Of a stretch of 64,000 nucleotides of DNA, positions 34,405 through 43,903 are shown one piece after another. The notes beneath the pieces were generated by a model that did no database searches, was not told the DNA's origin, and saw nothing but the letters and a program-made list of their open reading frames with translations. The position numbers and the translations under genes are program-made. Source of the DNA: Xylanimonas allomyrinae (lineage in GTDB: Bacteria > Actinomycetota > Actinomycetes > Actinomycetales > Cellulomonadaceae); the NCBI RefSeq assembly GCF_004135345.1, contig NZ_CP035495.1:2790001-2854000 (forward strand). Direction: 5' to 3'. Within the stretch, counting starts at the first letter, position 1; the number at the start of each line of letters is the position of its first letter.

Positions 34405-34854
34405 TCAGGCGGCGACGACCTTGACCGTGACCTTGGCCGACACCTCAGGGTGCAGGCGCACCGACACGGTGAACTCACCGGTCGACTTGATCGGCTGGGC
34501 GATCTCGATCTTGCGCTTGTCGACGGACGGCGCACCCGCCTCGGTCACCGCAGCGGCGATGTCCGCCGTCGTGACGGCACCGAACAGGCGACCGGCCTCG
34601 CCGGCCTTCGCCTTGACGACGACGGCCTTCGCGGCGAGCGCCTCGGCCGTGGCCTTGGCCTCGTCGAGCGTCGCGATCTCGCGGGCCTTGCGGGCCTTAC
34701 GGATCGCGGCGACCTGCGACTCGTAGCCCTTGGTCCACGGGGTCGCGAGGTTGCGCGGGATGAGGTAGTTACGGGCGTACCCGTCCTTGACGTCGATGAC
34801 GTCGCCGGGCTCACCGAGGCCGGTGACCTCGTGGGTCAGGATCAGCTTGGCCAT
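34405..34854 (-). CDS. rplI: 50S ribosomal protein bL9
   Basis: 149 residues, full length. The N-terminal L9 domain begins [34 protein letters not shown] in order, and the long connecting helix and C-terminal domain follow. It binds domain V of 23S rRNA. It is the last gene of rpsF-ssb-rpsR-rplI, 22 nt after rpsR, with an AGGA-type site and a strong hairpin after the stop. Confidence 0.98.
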   Translation of the reverse strand: MAKLILTHEVTGLGEPGDVIDVKDGYARNYLIPRNLATPWTKGYESQVAAIRKARKAREIATLDEAKATAEALAAKAVVVKAKAGEAGRLFGAVTTADIAAAVTEAGAPSVDKRKIEIAQPIKSTGEFTVSVRLHPEVSAKVTVKVVAA

Positions 34855-34876
34855 GATTGCTCCAGTCCTTCCTGAC

Positions 34877-35113
34877 TCAGCGGGCCGAGGACGAGTACGG
34901 CAGCAGCGCCATCTCGCGCGCGTTCTTCACCGCACGGGCGATCTGGCGCTGCTCCTGCACGGAGACGCCGGTCACGCGACGCGCGCGGATCTTGCCGCGG
35001 TCGGAGATGAACTTGCGCAGCAGCGCGGTGTCCTTGTAGTCGACGACCTCGATCTTGGCCGTCTTGAGCGGGTTCGACTTCTTCTTGGGCTTGCGCACCA
35101 CAGGCTTCGCCAT
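34877..35113 (-). CDS. rpsR: 30S ribosomal protein bS18
   Basis: 78 residues, the usual size. Conserved S18 features: [49 protein letters not shown]. It lacks the CxxC zinc motif, so it is a zinc-free type. It sits on the platform of the 30S subunit next to bS6, whose gene is in the same operon. Ribosome site AAGAAGGAG upstream. Confidence 0.98.
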   Translation of the reverse strand: MAKPVVRKPKKKSNPLKTAKIEVVDYKDTALLRKFISDRGKIRARRVTGVSVQEQRQIARAVKNAREMALLPYSSSAR

Positions 35114-35160
35114 GGTGTTGCTCCTTCTTCAGGAAATGGTGATCTGGGGAAAGGTGGCCG

Positions 35161-35724
35161 TCAGAACGGAGGCTCGTCGTTGAACGAGCCGCCCGACGAC
35201 GCGGGGCCCGCAGAGGCCCACGGGTCGTTGTTCTGCTGACCGCCACCGGAGGATCCGAAGCCTCCACCCTGCTGGCCGCCGCCGTAGCCGCCACCCTGCT
35301 GGCCGTAGCCACCCTGGGCGCCGCCACCGCCGCCGCCGAAGCCACCACCGCCGCCGGAACGCTGGGTACGGGAGACGTTCGCCTTGGCATTCCTCAGCGA
35401 CGGGCCTACCTCGTCCACCTGCAGCTCGACGACGGTGCGCTTCTCACCCTCGCGGGTGTCGTACGAGCGCTGCGTCAGACGGCCCTGCACGATGACGCGC
35501 ATGCCCTTCGTCAGCGACTCGGCGACGTTCTCTGCCGTCTCACGCCAGACGGAGCAGGACAGGAACAGGCTCTCGCCGTCCTTCCACTCGTTCGTCTGGC
35601 GGTCGAAGGTGCGTGGCGTGGACGCGATCCGGAAGTTCGCGACGGCAGCGCCCGAGGGCGTGAACCGCAGCTCAGGATCCGCGACGAGGTTCCCGACCAC
35701 CGTGACGACGGTCTCACCAGCCAT
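35161..35724 (-). CDS. ssb: Single-stranded DNA-binding protein
   Basis: 187 residues. The OB fold occupies residues 1-115 ([64 protein letters not shown]). A long Gly/Gln-rich linker follows, and the conserved acidic tip DEPPF recruits repair and replication partners. It binds single-stranded DNA as a tetramer. The Gly-rich linker is typical of actinobacteria. Co-transcribed with rpsF and rpsR. Confidence 0.98.
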   Translation of the reverse strand: MAGETVVTVVGNLVADPELRFTPSGAAVANFRIASTPRTFDRQTNEWKDGESLFLSCSVWRETAENVAESLTKGMRVIVQGRLTQRSYDTREGEKRTVVELQVDEVGPSLRNAKANVSRTQRSGGGGGFGGGGGGAQGGYGQQGGGYGGGQQGGGFGSSGGGQQNNDPWASAGPASSGGSFNDEPPF

Positions 35725-35837
35725 GCCTTGCTCCTTCGTTCGACAGCGTTCGTGTCTGCGACACCTCGAGGGCCGATCCCATCAGACGCCACCGACATGC
35801 GGGGGCCTGAGGGCGGGTTTCGTGCTTCGGATCGGTC

Positions 35838-36128
35838 TCAGCGAGCGTCCCGGCGCAGGATCTTGGTCCGCAGCACGGCCTCGTTGAGGCCCAGCTGGCG
35901 GTCCAGCTCCTTCGCCGTCGCGACCGAGGCGGTGAAGTCCACGACGGCGTAGATGCCCTCGGGCTTCTTCTTGATGTCGAACGCCAGGCGGCGACGACCC
36001 CAGATGTCCACCTTGTCGACGGAGCCGCCCTCGGCCGAGATGACCGACAGGTACTTCTCGAGCGACGGGGCGACGGTGCGCTCCTCGACCTCAGGGTCCA
36101 GGATCACCATCAGTTCGTACTGACGCAT
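35838..36128 (-). CDS. rpsF: 30S ribosomal protein bS6
   Basis: 96 residues from the ATG at 36128 ([19 protein letters not shown]), which is preceded by a perfect AGGAGGTGG site; the open frame further upstream is not coding. S6 motifs include the [21 protein letters not shown] strand pair. It pairs with bS18 on the 30S platform. First gene of the rpsF-ssb-rpsR-rplI operon. Confidence 0.97.
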   Translation of the reverse strand: MRQYELMVILDPEVEERTVAPSLEKYLSVISAEGGSVDKVDIWGRRRLAFDIKKKPEGIYAVVDFTASVATAKELDRQLGLNEAVLRTKILRRDAR

Positions 36129-36278
36129 GAGTACAACCCACCTCCTCTGGTCTTGGCGGTCACGGTCCATCCGTGACAGGAGGGTTAGTGCGTCGCTGTG
36201 CCAGCCGTTCACGGGCAGGCACAGACAATCACCCAGGGTACCCGATCGCCGGGTGCCGGGGCGACGAGCGTCCGGCGG

Positions 36279-38692
36279 TCAGGTCTTCCGTCCGCCGCCC
36301 GTGCCGACGCCGGGCGTCGCCCCCCCTTGGATCCCGCCGTCAGCGGGTGGGTCGGCTGGCTGGTCGCCGGACGGGGGCGGGCTCGGGTCGACCGCAGCCG
36401 GCCCTGTCGACACGGTCACCAGCAGCGTCGACCCGGGGGCACGCGAGTCCCGCCGGCAGAGCTCACCGCGAGCACCGCCGACTTCGGCTGGTCCGACGCC
36501 GTGGGCTGGAGCTTGACCTTGAGGCCCAGGGCCTCGAGCCGTGCCGTGACGTCGTTGACCTGCCGTCCGATGAGTCCGTCGGGAACGGTCACCCAGCCGG
36601 CCTGCGGGTCGGCGGGAGCCGGCGAGTCCTCCTCGACGGGCGCCTCGGAGGGTTCCTCGGTCGGCGACGGCTCCACGCTGGGTGACGGGCGCGGCGCGGT
36701 GTACTCGGGGAAGTCCTCGACCGGCACGCCGTCGAGCGCGACCTTCATGAAGTCGGTCCACGCGCGCACCGGGAACGTCGACCCGGTGATGCCGTCACGG
36801 GCGTTGGCCCACTGGCCGAACGGCGTGATCGACTCCTCCACGACCTTGCCGTCGGCGTCGAGGCCTTCCTGGTGGAGGCCGACGACGGTCACCAGCTGCG
36901 GGACGAACCCGGCGAACCACGCCGAGATGTTGCCGTTGGAGGTTCCCGTCTTGCCTGCGACCGGGCGGGGCTGCCCGTCGGGGCCGCGCAGCTCCTTCGC
37001 CGTCGTGCCCGAGCCCTCCTCGACCACCTGCGTCAGGGCGTACGTCGCGGCGGCGATCACCTCGGGGTCGAACTCGCGCGTCCGGTTGGTCGGGCCCTGG
37101 TAGATGAGCGACCCGTCGAGGCCGCGCACCTCACGCACGATGTGCGGGGTCACGCGGTTGCCCCCGCCGGCGATCGTCGAGTACGCGGTCGCGAGGTTGA
37201 GCGTGCTGACGCTCGCCGTCCCGAGCACGTTCGACGGGAGCGCGGGGATGTTGATGGAGTCGGGGATGCCCAGCCGGTGCGCGACATCGACGGTGCGCTG
37301 CGGCCCGATCTCGATGTTGAGCTGCGCGTAGACGGTGTTGACCGAGTCCGCGGTGGCATGGACCAGGTCGATGTTGTGGAAGTTGCGGCCTCCGAAGTTG
37401 CGAGGCCCGAGCCCGCTGTCGGAGTCCCATCCGGGGATCGGCATCTGGCTCTGACCGTCGAAGCGCTCGCTGAGCTGATGCCCGTCCTCGAGCGCGGCGA
37501 TGAGGGTGAACGGCTTGAACGTCGAGCCGCCTTGCGCGCGGCCCTGTGTGGCGAAGTTGAACTGCCGCTGCACGTAGTCCTTGCCGCCGTAGACAGCGCG
37601 CAGCTCACCGTTGGCCGGGTCCATCGACACCAGGCCGACCGAGAGACGGTCGGGGTCCGCCGGGTTGTCGCCCGCGAACGCCGACTCGGCCGTCGCGGCC
37701 GCCGCGTTCTGGAGGTTCTCGTCGATGGTCGTGACGATGTTGAGGCCGCGCGTGCGGATGCGCTCGGGGTGGTCGCGGAACTGGTCGGTCTGCTTGAGCT
37801 CGTCCTCGACCATGCGCAGCAGGAACCCGTTCTGGCCGCCGAGGGTGTTCGACGCCTCGGGCCGCGGGTTGAAGGCCGGGAACTCGGCGTTGTCGCGCTG
37901 CTCCGCGGTGATGTAGCCGTAGGTGTACATGCGGTTGATGGACCGCTGCCAGCGCCGCTGCGCCTGCGCCTCGTTGACGCCCGGGTCCCAGTTGTTGGGC
38001 GAGGGGATGATGCCCGCGAGCAGGGCCGCCTCGGAGTACGTCAGCTCGCTCGCCGGCTTGCCGAAGTACGCCTGGGAGGCCGCCTCGATGCCGAGCACGT
38101 TGCGTCCCCAGTAGATCGTGTTCAGGTACGACTCGAGGATCTGTTCCTTGGGTGTCGTGCGGGTCACCTTGACCGCGATGATCGCCTCGCGTGCCTTGCC
38201 GACGACGCTCGTGGTGCTGTCGAGCTTGGTGCGCTCCACGTACTGCTGCGTGAGCGTCGAGCCGCCCTGCGTGGGCAGGCCCCGCAGGTTGTTCCACAGC
38301 GCGCGCGCGATGCCGCGCGGGTCGACGCCATGGTTGGTCCAGAAGGTCGAGTCCTCCGAGGACACGACGGCGCCCGCGACGTAGGGCGGCAGGTCGTCCA
38401 GGCTCACGATGACGCGCCGGTCGGCGCCCAGCGTCCCGATCGGCGTGGTGCCGTCGGCGAAGAAGACCGTCGTGATCTGGTTGTCGATCGAGTCCAGGTC
38501 GTGCGGGACCTCCGTCGTCGCATAGGCGGCGACGACGACGCCGGCACCGAGCGCGAAGACTCCGAGGAACGATCCGACCACGAAGCGCCACGAGGGGATC
38601 CAGCGGTGGATCAGACCCTTGCCGCGCCGCGGGTAGTTCCAGAACCGGCGTCGACGGGTCGCCGGGCGCCTTGCGCTCCCTGTGGTGGCCAC
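36279..38692 (-). CDS. ponA: Class A penicillin-binding protein (PBP1-type) with PASTA domain (frameshifted near C-terminus)
   Basis: 804 residues once repaired. A basic cytoplasmic tail, one membrane helix (about 30-55), a GT51 glycosyltransferase domain (catalytic Glu in [18 protein letters not shown]), and a transpeptidase domain with the serine motif STFK, SVN and KTGT. A Glu/Pro stalk and a PASTA domain ([24 protein letters not shown]) follow. The PASTA strand then breaks: RVPPG runs into a stop at 36416, but one extra base at CCC 36432-36434 gives [16 protein letters not shown] and a Pro/Gly tail ending at 36279. The GTG at 38692 has AGGAGGA 9 nt upstream. It polymerises and cross-links peptidoglycan. 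Confidence 0.93.
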
Positions 38693-39104
38693 GTCCGGAC
38701 TTCCTCCTGGTTCTCGTGCCGCGGGGACGGACAGCTCCGCCCCCGTCGAGGGAACACTAGGCGATCCGCTGGCGTGATTCCGGGCGTCGGGCGCCGCGCA
38801 AGCGGTTCCGCGCTGCCTCTCCCCGCACGGACCCGCACGGCTCCTCTGAACCTTCACATACGCCGTAGGGCGCGGGACATTGCGCCACCCGATGGTGCGT
38901 GCCTACAGTCACGTCCCCTACGATGTATCGAGTCGATAGATTGTTGGTTCACATCGACTCGACACATCGACGGGCGGCACATCGCGGTTGAACCGATGTC
39001 GAACCCGATGTCGAACCCAGTGCCCGAACCCAGTGCCCGAACCCAGTGCCCGAACCCGGCGGCGACACCCGCCGATCGCATCGACCAGGACCGAGGAGGA
39101 AGCC
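38693..39104. other. Divergent ponA / padR-ino1 control region
   Basis: 412 bp. It contains an exact 10-bp inverted repeat, TCGAGTCGAT (38928-38937) and ATCGACTCGA (38953-38962), flanked by ATGT and ACAT words. This fits PadR operators and is probably the autoregulatory site of the PadR gene. Three 13-bp units GAACCCAGTGCCC follow at 39013-39051, then the ribosome site GAGGAGGA (39093-39100). Confidence 0.6.
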
Positions 39105-39773
39105 GTGCGCAGTCGCTCGACAGTGCTCGAGACGGCAATTCTCGGCCTGCTCAGCTCGGCGCCACTTCACGGGTACGAGCTGCGCAAGCAGCTCGCGCTG
39201 CTGCTCGGCCCGTTCCGCGCGTTCTCCTACGGCACGCTGTACCCGGCCCTGCGCAACCTGCAGGGACGCGGGCTCATCGCGACGATGGAGCCTACGCCGT
39301 CGGTCGGCTCGGCCGGAACCCGTGCCGCAGCACGTGGCGCCCGGCGCGCCGCGGCGCACGACCCTGCTCTCGCCTCGACCACGGTGCCCTCGTTGACGGG
39401 GCGGCGCGGCCGCATCGTCTACGAGCTCACGGCCGAGGGCAAGGAGCACCTCCAGAGCGTCCTGTCCTCCTCGGGCCCCGCGGCCTGGGAGGACGAGAAC
39501 TTCGACGTCCGCTTCGCGCTCTTCGCGCAGACCGACGCCGACACCCGCCTACGGATCCTCGAGGGCCGGCGTTCCCGGCTCACCGAGCGGCTCGAGGCGG
39601 TCCGGGAGTCCGCGACTCGCACCCGCGAGCGGCTCGACGAGTACACGCTCGAGCTGCAACGACACGGGCTCGAGCAGGTCGAGCGCGAAGTGCGCTGGCT
39701 GGACGGCCTCATCACCCAAGAACGGGGCCGTGCATCGCGCGACCCTCGAGAGAATCAGAAGGAGCGAGGATGA
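39105..39773 (+). CDS. PadR-family regulator upstream of inositol synthase
   Basis: 222 residues from a GTG with GAGGAGGA 4 nt upstream. The N-terminal PadR winged helix is [45 protein letters not shown]. An Ala-rich insertion follows, then [16 protein letters not shown] and a C-terminal helical PadR_C/Vir domain ([18 protein letters not shown]). The stop overlaps the ino1 start as ATGA, so regulator and enzyme are co-translated. The inverted repeat at 38928-38962 is the likely operator. It may link inositol synthesis to a signal; the effector is unknown. Confidence 0.88.
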   Translation: MRSRSTVLETAILGLLSSAPLHGYELRKQLALLLGPFRAFSYGTLYPALRNLQGRGLIATMEPTPSVGSAGTRAAARGARRAAAHDPALASTTVPSLTGRRGRIVYELTAEGKEHLQSVLSSSGPAAWEDENFDVRFALFAQTDADTRLRILEGRRSRLTERLEAVRESATRTRERLDEYTLELQRHGLEQVEREVRWLDGLITQERGRASRDPRENQKERG

Positions 39774-40864
39774 CCTCCATCCGCGTCGCCATCGTCGGCG
39801 TTGGCAACTGCGCATCGTCCCTGGTCCAGGGCGTGCACTACTACCGTGACGCTGACCCGGCAGGCAAGGTCCCGGGCCTCATGCACGTGCAGTTCGGTGA
39901 CTACCACGTGTCGGACCTCGAGTTCGTGGCGGCGTTCGACGTCGACGCGAAGAAGGTCGGGTTCGACCTCGCCGAGGCGATCTACGCCTCCGAGAACAAC
40001 ACCATCAAGATCGCGGACGTCCCGCCGCTGGGCGTGACCGTCCAGCGCGGCCCGACGAACGACGGCCTCGGCCAGTACTACTCGGCCACCATCGAGGAGT
40101 CGGACGCCGAGCCGGTCGACGTCGTGCAGGCGCTCAGGGACGCCAAGGTCGACGTCATGGTCTCCTACCTGCCCGTGGGCTCGGAGATCGCCGACAAGTT
40201 CTACGCGCAGTGCGCGATCGACGCCGGCGTCGCCTTCGTCAACGCCCTGCCCGTCTTCATCGCGTCCGACCCCGTGTGGGCGAAGAAGTTCGAGGACGCC
40301 GGTGTGCCGATCGTCGGCGACGACATCAAGTCGCAGGTCGGCGCGACGATCACGCACCGCGTGCTCGCCCGCCTCTTCGAGGACCGCGGCGTCATCCTCG
40401 ACCGCACGTACCAGCTCAACGTCGGCGGCAACATGGACTTCAAGAACATGCTGCAGCGCGACCGCCTCGAGTCCAAGAAGGTCTCCAAGACGCAGGCCGT
40501 CACGTCGAACCTCCACGACGGCCCCCTGGCCGGCAAGAAGGACGACCGCAACGTCCACATCGGCCCGTCGGACTACGTCGCCTGGCTCGACGACCGCAAG
40601 TGGGCGTACGTGCGCCTCGAGGGCCGCGCGTTCGGCGAGGTGCCCCTGAACCTGGAGTACAAGCTCGAGGTGTGGGACTCCCCCAACTCGGCCGGCATCA
40701 TCATCGACGCGATCCGCGCGGCGAAGATCGCCAAGGACCGCGGCGTCGGCGGCCCGATCCTCTCGGCCTCGACGTACTTCATGAAGTCGCCGCCGGTCCA
40801 GATGGAGGACACCCACGGCCGCGAGCAGCTCGAGGCCTTCATCAAGGGCGACCTCGACCGCTGA
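39770..40864 (+). CDS. ino1: Inositol-3-phosphate synthase
   Basis: 364 residues, the actinobacterial length. NAD-binding motif [13 protein letters not shown] at the N-terminus. Conserved catalytic-core segments are [23 protein letters not shown] and [22 protein letters not shown]. It converts glucose-6-phosphate to inositol-3-phosphate, the entry to phosphatidylinositol, mycothiol and inositol-based glycolipids. It starts inside the PadR stop (ATGA) and ends before a long hairpin terminator. Confidence 0.97.
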   Translation: MTSIRVAIVGVGNCASSLVQGVHYYRDADPAGKVPGLMHVQFGDYHVSDLEFVAAFDVDAKKVGFDLAEAIYASENNTIKIADVPPLGVTVQRGPTNDGLGQYYSATIEESDAEPVDVVQALRDAKVDVMVSYLPVGSEIADKFYAQCAIDAGVAFVNALPVFIASDPVWAKKFEDAGVPIVGDDIKSQVGATITHRVLARLFEDRGVILDRTYQLNVGGNMDFKNMLQRDRLESKKVSKTQAVTSNLHDGPLAGKKDDRNVHIGPSDYVAWLDDRKWAYVRLEGRAFGEVPLNLEYKLEVWDSPNSAGIIIDAIRAAKIAKDRGVGGPILSASTYFMKSPPVQMEDTHGREQLEAFIKGDLDR

Positions 40865-40928
40865 TCCTCGCCTCGGAACGCCCCCTCCCGCCACCCCCGG
40901 CGCGAGCGGGCGTTCCGAGCGCGTGACG

Positions 40929-40984
40929 GACGGCCCGGCGCAGAGGCGGTGCTCTGGAGAGCACCCTCTCGGCGCCGGGCCGTC
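40929..40984 (+). terminator. Long hairpin terminator after ino1
   Basis: A perfect 13-bp outer stem (40929-40941 with 40972-40984), and an inner 8-bp stem GGTGCTCT/AGAGCACC (40948-40955 with 40958-40965). It lies 65 nt after the ino1 stop; no T-tract follows. Confidence 0.7.
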
Positions 40985-41043
40985 CGGCTTTCAGCGGGGC
41001 GCAACCGCGTGGATCGTGCAGCAGGGCCGGGAGCGGAGGTCGT

Positions 41044-41049
41044 TAGGGT
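41044..41049 (+). promoter_or_regulatory. -10 hexamer TAGGGT for the MFS gene
   Basis: TAGGGT lies 6 nt before the GTG at 41056, with no Shine-Dalgarno, consistent with a leaderless transcript. Confidence 0.4.
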
Positions 41050-41055
41050 GAGCTC

Positions 41056-42390
41056 GTGGGTGTGACGGGCGAGTTACGCGAGCTGCTGCGGCTCAGCGGG
41101 TTCCGGAAGCTGCTGACCGTGCGGCTCGTGTCGCAGGCCGCCGACGGGATGTTCCAGGTCGGTCTCGCCTCGGCGTGGTTCTTCTCGCCCGACGCCGCGG
41201 GGTCCGCCGCCGCGGTCGCCGGGCGGTACGCGCTCATGCTCGCGCCGTTCACGATCGTCGGGCCGTTCGCCGGCGTGCTGCTCGACCGGTGGCGCCGCCG
41301 CCAGGTGCTCATGCTCGGCAACGCGGTGCGCGCCGTGCTCACGCTCGGCATGGCCGCGACGGTCATGATCGCGAGCCCCGACGCGTGGGGGGTGCTGGTG
41401 CTGGGCCTGGCCGCGCTGTCGGTCAACCGGTTCCTGCTCGCGGGGCTGTCGGCCGGCCTGCCGAACGTCGTCGCCGGTCCGTTGCTGCTGACGGCCAACT
41501 CCATCACGCCCACGCTGGGTGCCGGGGCCGCCTTCGTGGGCGGCGGCGTCGGGTTCGTCGTCGCGTGGGTGCTGCCGCCGGGTCGCGGCGCCGACGCCAC
41601 GGCGCTCGCCTGTGCCGCCGTCGTCATGCTGCTCGGGGCGCTGGCCGCCCAGCGGCTGCACCGCGACCAGCTCGGCCCCACCGATCCGCGCCGCGGCAAC
41701 CTGCGCGACGACGTCTCCGCCGTGCTGCGCGACCTCGCCGCGGGCGCACGCTACCTCGCCGCGCGACGGACTCCCGGCCAGGCCCTGCTCGTCATGGCCG
41801 CGCACCGGTTCCTGTACGGCGTGGTGTTCATCGCGTCGATCCTCATCGCGCGCAACCTGCTCGCCGCACCCGGCGACTCGGCCGCGGGCCTCGGCACGTT
41901 CGCCGTGATCCTCGGCCTGACGGCTGTCGGCGGCGCGGCCGCCGTCGTCGTCACCCCCACGCTGTCACGGTTCACGGGCCCGCAGGCGTGGATCGCGCTC
42001 ATGCTGCTGCTCGCCGCCGCGTCACAGCTCCTGCTGTGCACGACGCCGGCGCGCGCCGTCGTCCTGACGGGTGCGGGCCTGCTGGGGCTGGCCGCGCAGG
42101 CGGCCAAGATCGCCGTCGACACGATCGTGCAGCGCGACACCGACGACGCCTTCCGCGGCCGGGCGTTCGCGCTCTACGACGTGCTGTACAACGCCGCGTT
42201 CGTCGGCGCGGCCGTGCTCGCCGCGCTGTTCGTTCCCGACGACGGGTGGTCGCGCGGGCTGTTCGGCGCGCTGGCCGTCGCCTACGTGCTGGTCGCGGGG
42301 TGGGTCTGGCTGCGCGCCGACCGCTCTCCCGCCGACGTCACCCTCCCGGACCTCTCCCGCGAACCGGAGATCTCGCCTACGCTTCCGTGA
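41056..42390 (+). CDS. MFS transporter
   Basis: 444 residues with 10-12 hydrophobic helices. The N-terminal LRLSGFRKLLTVRLVSQAADGMFQVGLASAWFF and the loop LLDRWRRRQVLMLGNAVRA (MFS motif A-like) point to the bacterial MFS-3/macrolide-exporter-like branch. The substrate is unknown. It precedes the exopolysaccharide cluster by 56 bp on the same strand, but shows no functional tie to it. GTG start without a ribosome site. Confidence 0.82.
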   Translation: MGVTGELRELLRLSGFRKLLTVRLVSQAADGMFQVGLASAWFFSPDAAGSAAAVAGRYALMLAPFTIVGPFAGVLLDRWRRRQVLMLGNAVRAVLTLGMAATVMIASPDAWGVLVLGLAALSVNRFLLAGLSAGLPNVVAGPLLLTANSITPTLGAGAAFVGGGVGFVVAWVLPPGRGADATALACAAVVMLLGALAAQRLHRDQLGPTDPRRGNLRDDVSAVLRDLAAGARYLAARRTPGQALLVMAAHRFLYGVVFIASILIARNLLAAPGDSAAGLGTFAVILGLTAVGGAAAVVVTPTLSRFTGPQAWIALMLLLAAASQLLLCTTPARAVVLTGAGLLGLAAQAAKIAVDTIVQRDTDDAFRGRAFALYDVLYNAAFVGAAVLAALFVPDDGWSRGLFGALAVAYVLVAGWVWLRADRSPADVTLPDLSREPEISPTLP

Positions 42391-42446
42391 CGGGCGTCAC
42401 CCGCACGGGTGGGCCCGAGCGAGACGAGATCCCCGCAGGAGATCCC

Positions 42447-43349
42447 ATGGCCCAGATCGAGGTCGTGCACTGGAACCCCCTGCGACGACGGCGACGCACC
42501 CTCGGCGAACGCCTGCTCGGGCGGCACCCCGCCGTGCCTGTGGACAACTTCGGTGACCTGCTCGGCCCCGTCGTCGTCGGGCACCTGCTCGCGGATCGCG
42601 GGCTCTCGCCCGCGGACCAGGCCACCGACGGCGCCGCGACGCCCGTCTCGCGGCTGCTGGCCGTGGGATCGATCCTCCACCTCGCCCGCGACGGCGACAC
42701 GGTGTGGGGCAGCGGGATCAACGGGAAGATCCCGCTGTCCGCACTGCGCGCGCGGCGCCTGGACGTGCGGGCCGTGCGCGGTCCCCGCACCCGCGACGCG
42801 CTCGCAGGCCTCGGCATCCAGGCGCCCGCGGTGTACGGCGACCCGGCGCTGCTGCTGCCGTTGCTCGACGCGCGGCTGCGGGCGTGGGCCGCCGACCCGG
42901 TGTACGACGTGACCGTCGTCCCCAACGTGCACGACCTGCCCGCCTACCGCGGACACCCTGACGTGCTCTCCCCCACGGCGCCGCTCGACCAGGTGCTCGA
43001 ACGCATCGCGCGCAGCCGTCTCGTCGTCGGGTCGTCGTTGCACGGCATCGTCGTCGCGGAGTCGCTGGGCATCCCCGCGCGAGCCGTCGCGGCCGGGCAC
43101 GAAGACCCGTTCAAGTACGAGGACTACTACCTCGGCACCGGCCGCACCGCCTTCGACCCGGCCGCGAGCGCCGACGAGGCCGTGCGCCGCGGCGGCGAGG
43201 AGCCCCCGACCTGGGACCCTGAACCGCTGCTCGCGGCGTTCCCGGCGGATCTGTGGATGGGGGACCCGCGTACTCCCGCTCCCGTGAACCCGGCAAGCCC
43301 GCTCCCGCTCCCGCTCCCGTTACCGCTCCCGTTACCGGAGGCACCGTGA
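42447..43349 (+). CDS. Polysaccharide pyruvyl transferase
   Basis: 300 residues fitting the polysaccharide pyruvyl transferase family. N-terminal VDNFGDLLGPVVVGHLL, then GSILHLARDGDTVWGSGING, VRGPRTRDAL, YGDPALLLP, and C-terminal SSLHGIVVAESLGIPARAV. In the family it transfers pyruvate from phosphoenolpyruvate to a sugar, giving an acidic ketal on an exopolysaccharide. The tail is a PL dipeptide run encoded by a 6-bp microsatellite (about 43300-43338). ATG with CAGGAG upstream; the stop overlaps the next GTG by 4 nt. First gene of the exopolysaccharide cluster. Confidence 0.88.
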   Translation: MAQIEVVHWNPLRRRRRTLGERLLGRHPAVPVDNFGDLLGPVVVGHLLADRGLSPADQATDGAATPVSRLLAVGSILHLARDGDTVWGSGINGKIPLSALRARRLDVRAVRGPRTRDALAGLGIQAPAVYGDPALLLPLLDARLRAWAADPVYDVTVVPNVHDLPAYRGHPDVLSPTAPLDQVLERIARSRLVVGSSLHGIVVAESLGIPARAVAAGHEDPFKYEDYYLGTGRTAFDPAASADEAVRRGGEEPPTWDPEPLLAAFPADLWMGDPRTPAPVNPASPLPLPLPLPLPLPEAP

Positions 43350-43903
43350 ACGGCCTTGACGTGTTCCTGAGCGTGCAGCGTGCGCGTGACGCGGCGTTCA
43401 GCCTCATCGCCGCTCGAGGCTTCGCCGAGTTCGGCCGTGGTTCACGCATCCTGCTGCCGTTCCGTGTGGGCAACCCGCACCGCATCGCGATCGGTGCGGG
43501 CGCCCTGATCGGGGCGGGGTCGTGGCTCATCGTGCCCGCGCGCGGCGACGACGTGGCGCTCACGCTGGGCGACCGGGTGCGGATGAACACGACGTCGATC
43601 AGTGCGGTCGAGAGCGTCGTCATCGAGGACGGTGTGGCGATGGCTCGGGGCGTGTACGTGTCGGACCACGCTCACGGGTTCGACGACCCCGACGCGTTCA
43701 TCCGCGATCAGCCGCTGACGCGCGTGGCGCCGGTCCGCATCGGGCGGGGGGCGTGGCTGGGGCAGAACGTCGTGGTGCTGCCCGGTGTGACGATCGGCGC
43801 GGGAGCCGTCGTCGGGGCGAACAGCGTGGTGCGTGCCGACGTGCCCGCACGCACCGTCGCTGCCGGGACGCCGGCCCGCGTGCTGCGGGAGCTGCCGTCA
43901 TGA
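43346..43903 (+). CDS. Hexapeptide-repeat acyltransferase (left-handed beta-helix)
   Basis: 185 residues. Isoleucine/valine-patch hexapeptide repeats occur throughout (IAIGAGALIGAGSWLI; VVVLPGVTIGAGAVVGANSVV), and the acyltransferase loop has the catalytic-type His in VSDHAHGF. Similar to WcaF/maltose O-acetyltransferase-type enzymes that acetylate sugars from acetyl-CoA. GTG start in a GTGA overlap with the pyruvyl transferase, with GGAGG upstream; its stop overlaps the next ATG. Probably decorates the exopolysaccharide repeat unit. Confidence 0.87.
   Translation: MNGLDVFLSVQRARDAAFSLIAARGFAEFGRGSRILLPFRVGNPHRIAIGAGALIGAGSWLIVPARGDDVALTLGDRVRMNTTSISAVESVVIEDGVAMARGVYVSDHAHGFDDPDAFIRDQPLTRVAPVRIGRGAWLGQNVVVLPGVTIGAGAVVGANSVVRADVPARTVAAGTPARVLRELPS

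Noticed and set aside
36279..36416. A separate small gene in the frame 36279-36761
   Set aside because: Its only recognisable part is the last PASTA strand and tail of ponA; it is explained by the one-base break.
36872..40864. A 1330-codon open frame on the plus strand opposite ponA
   Set aside because: Its first two thirds are the antisense shadow of ponA and the intergenic region; only the end (39770-40864) is real coding sequence, ino1.
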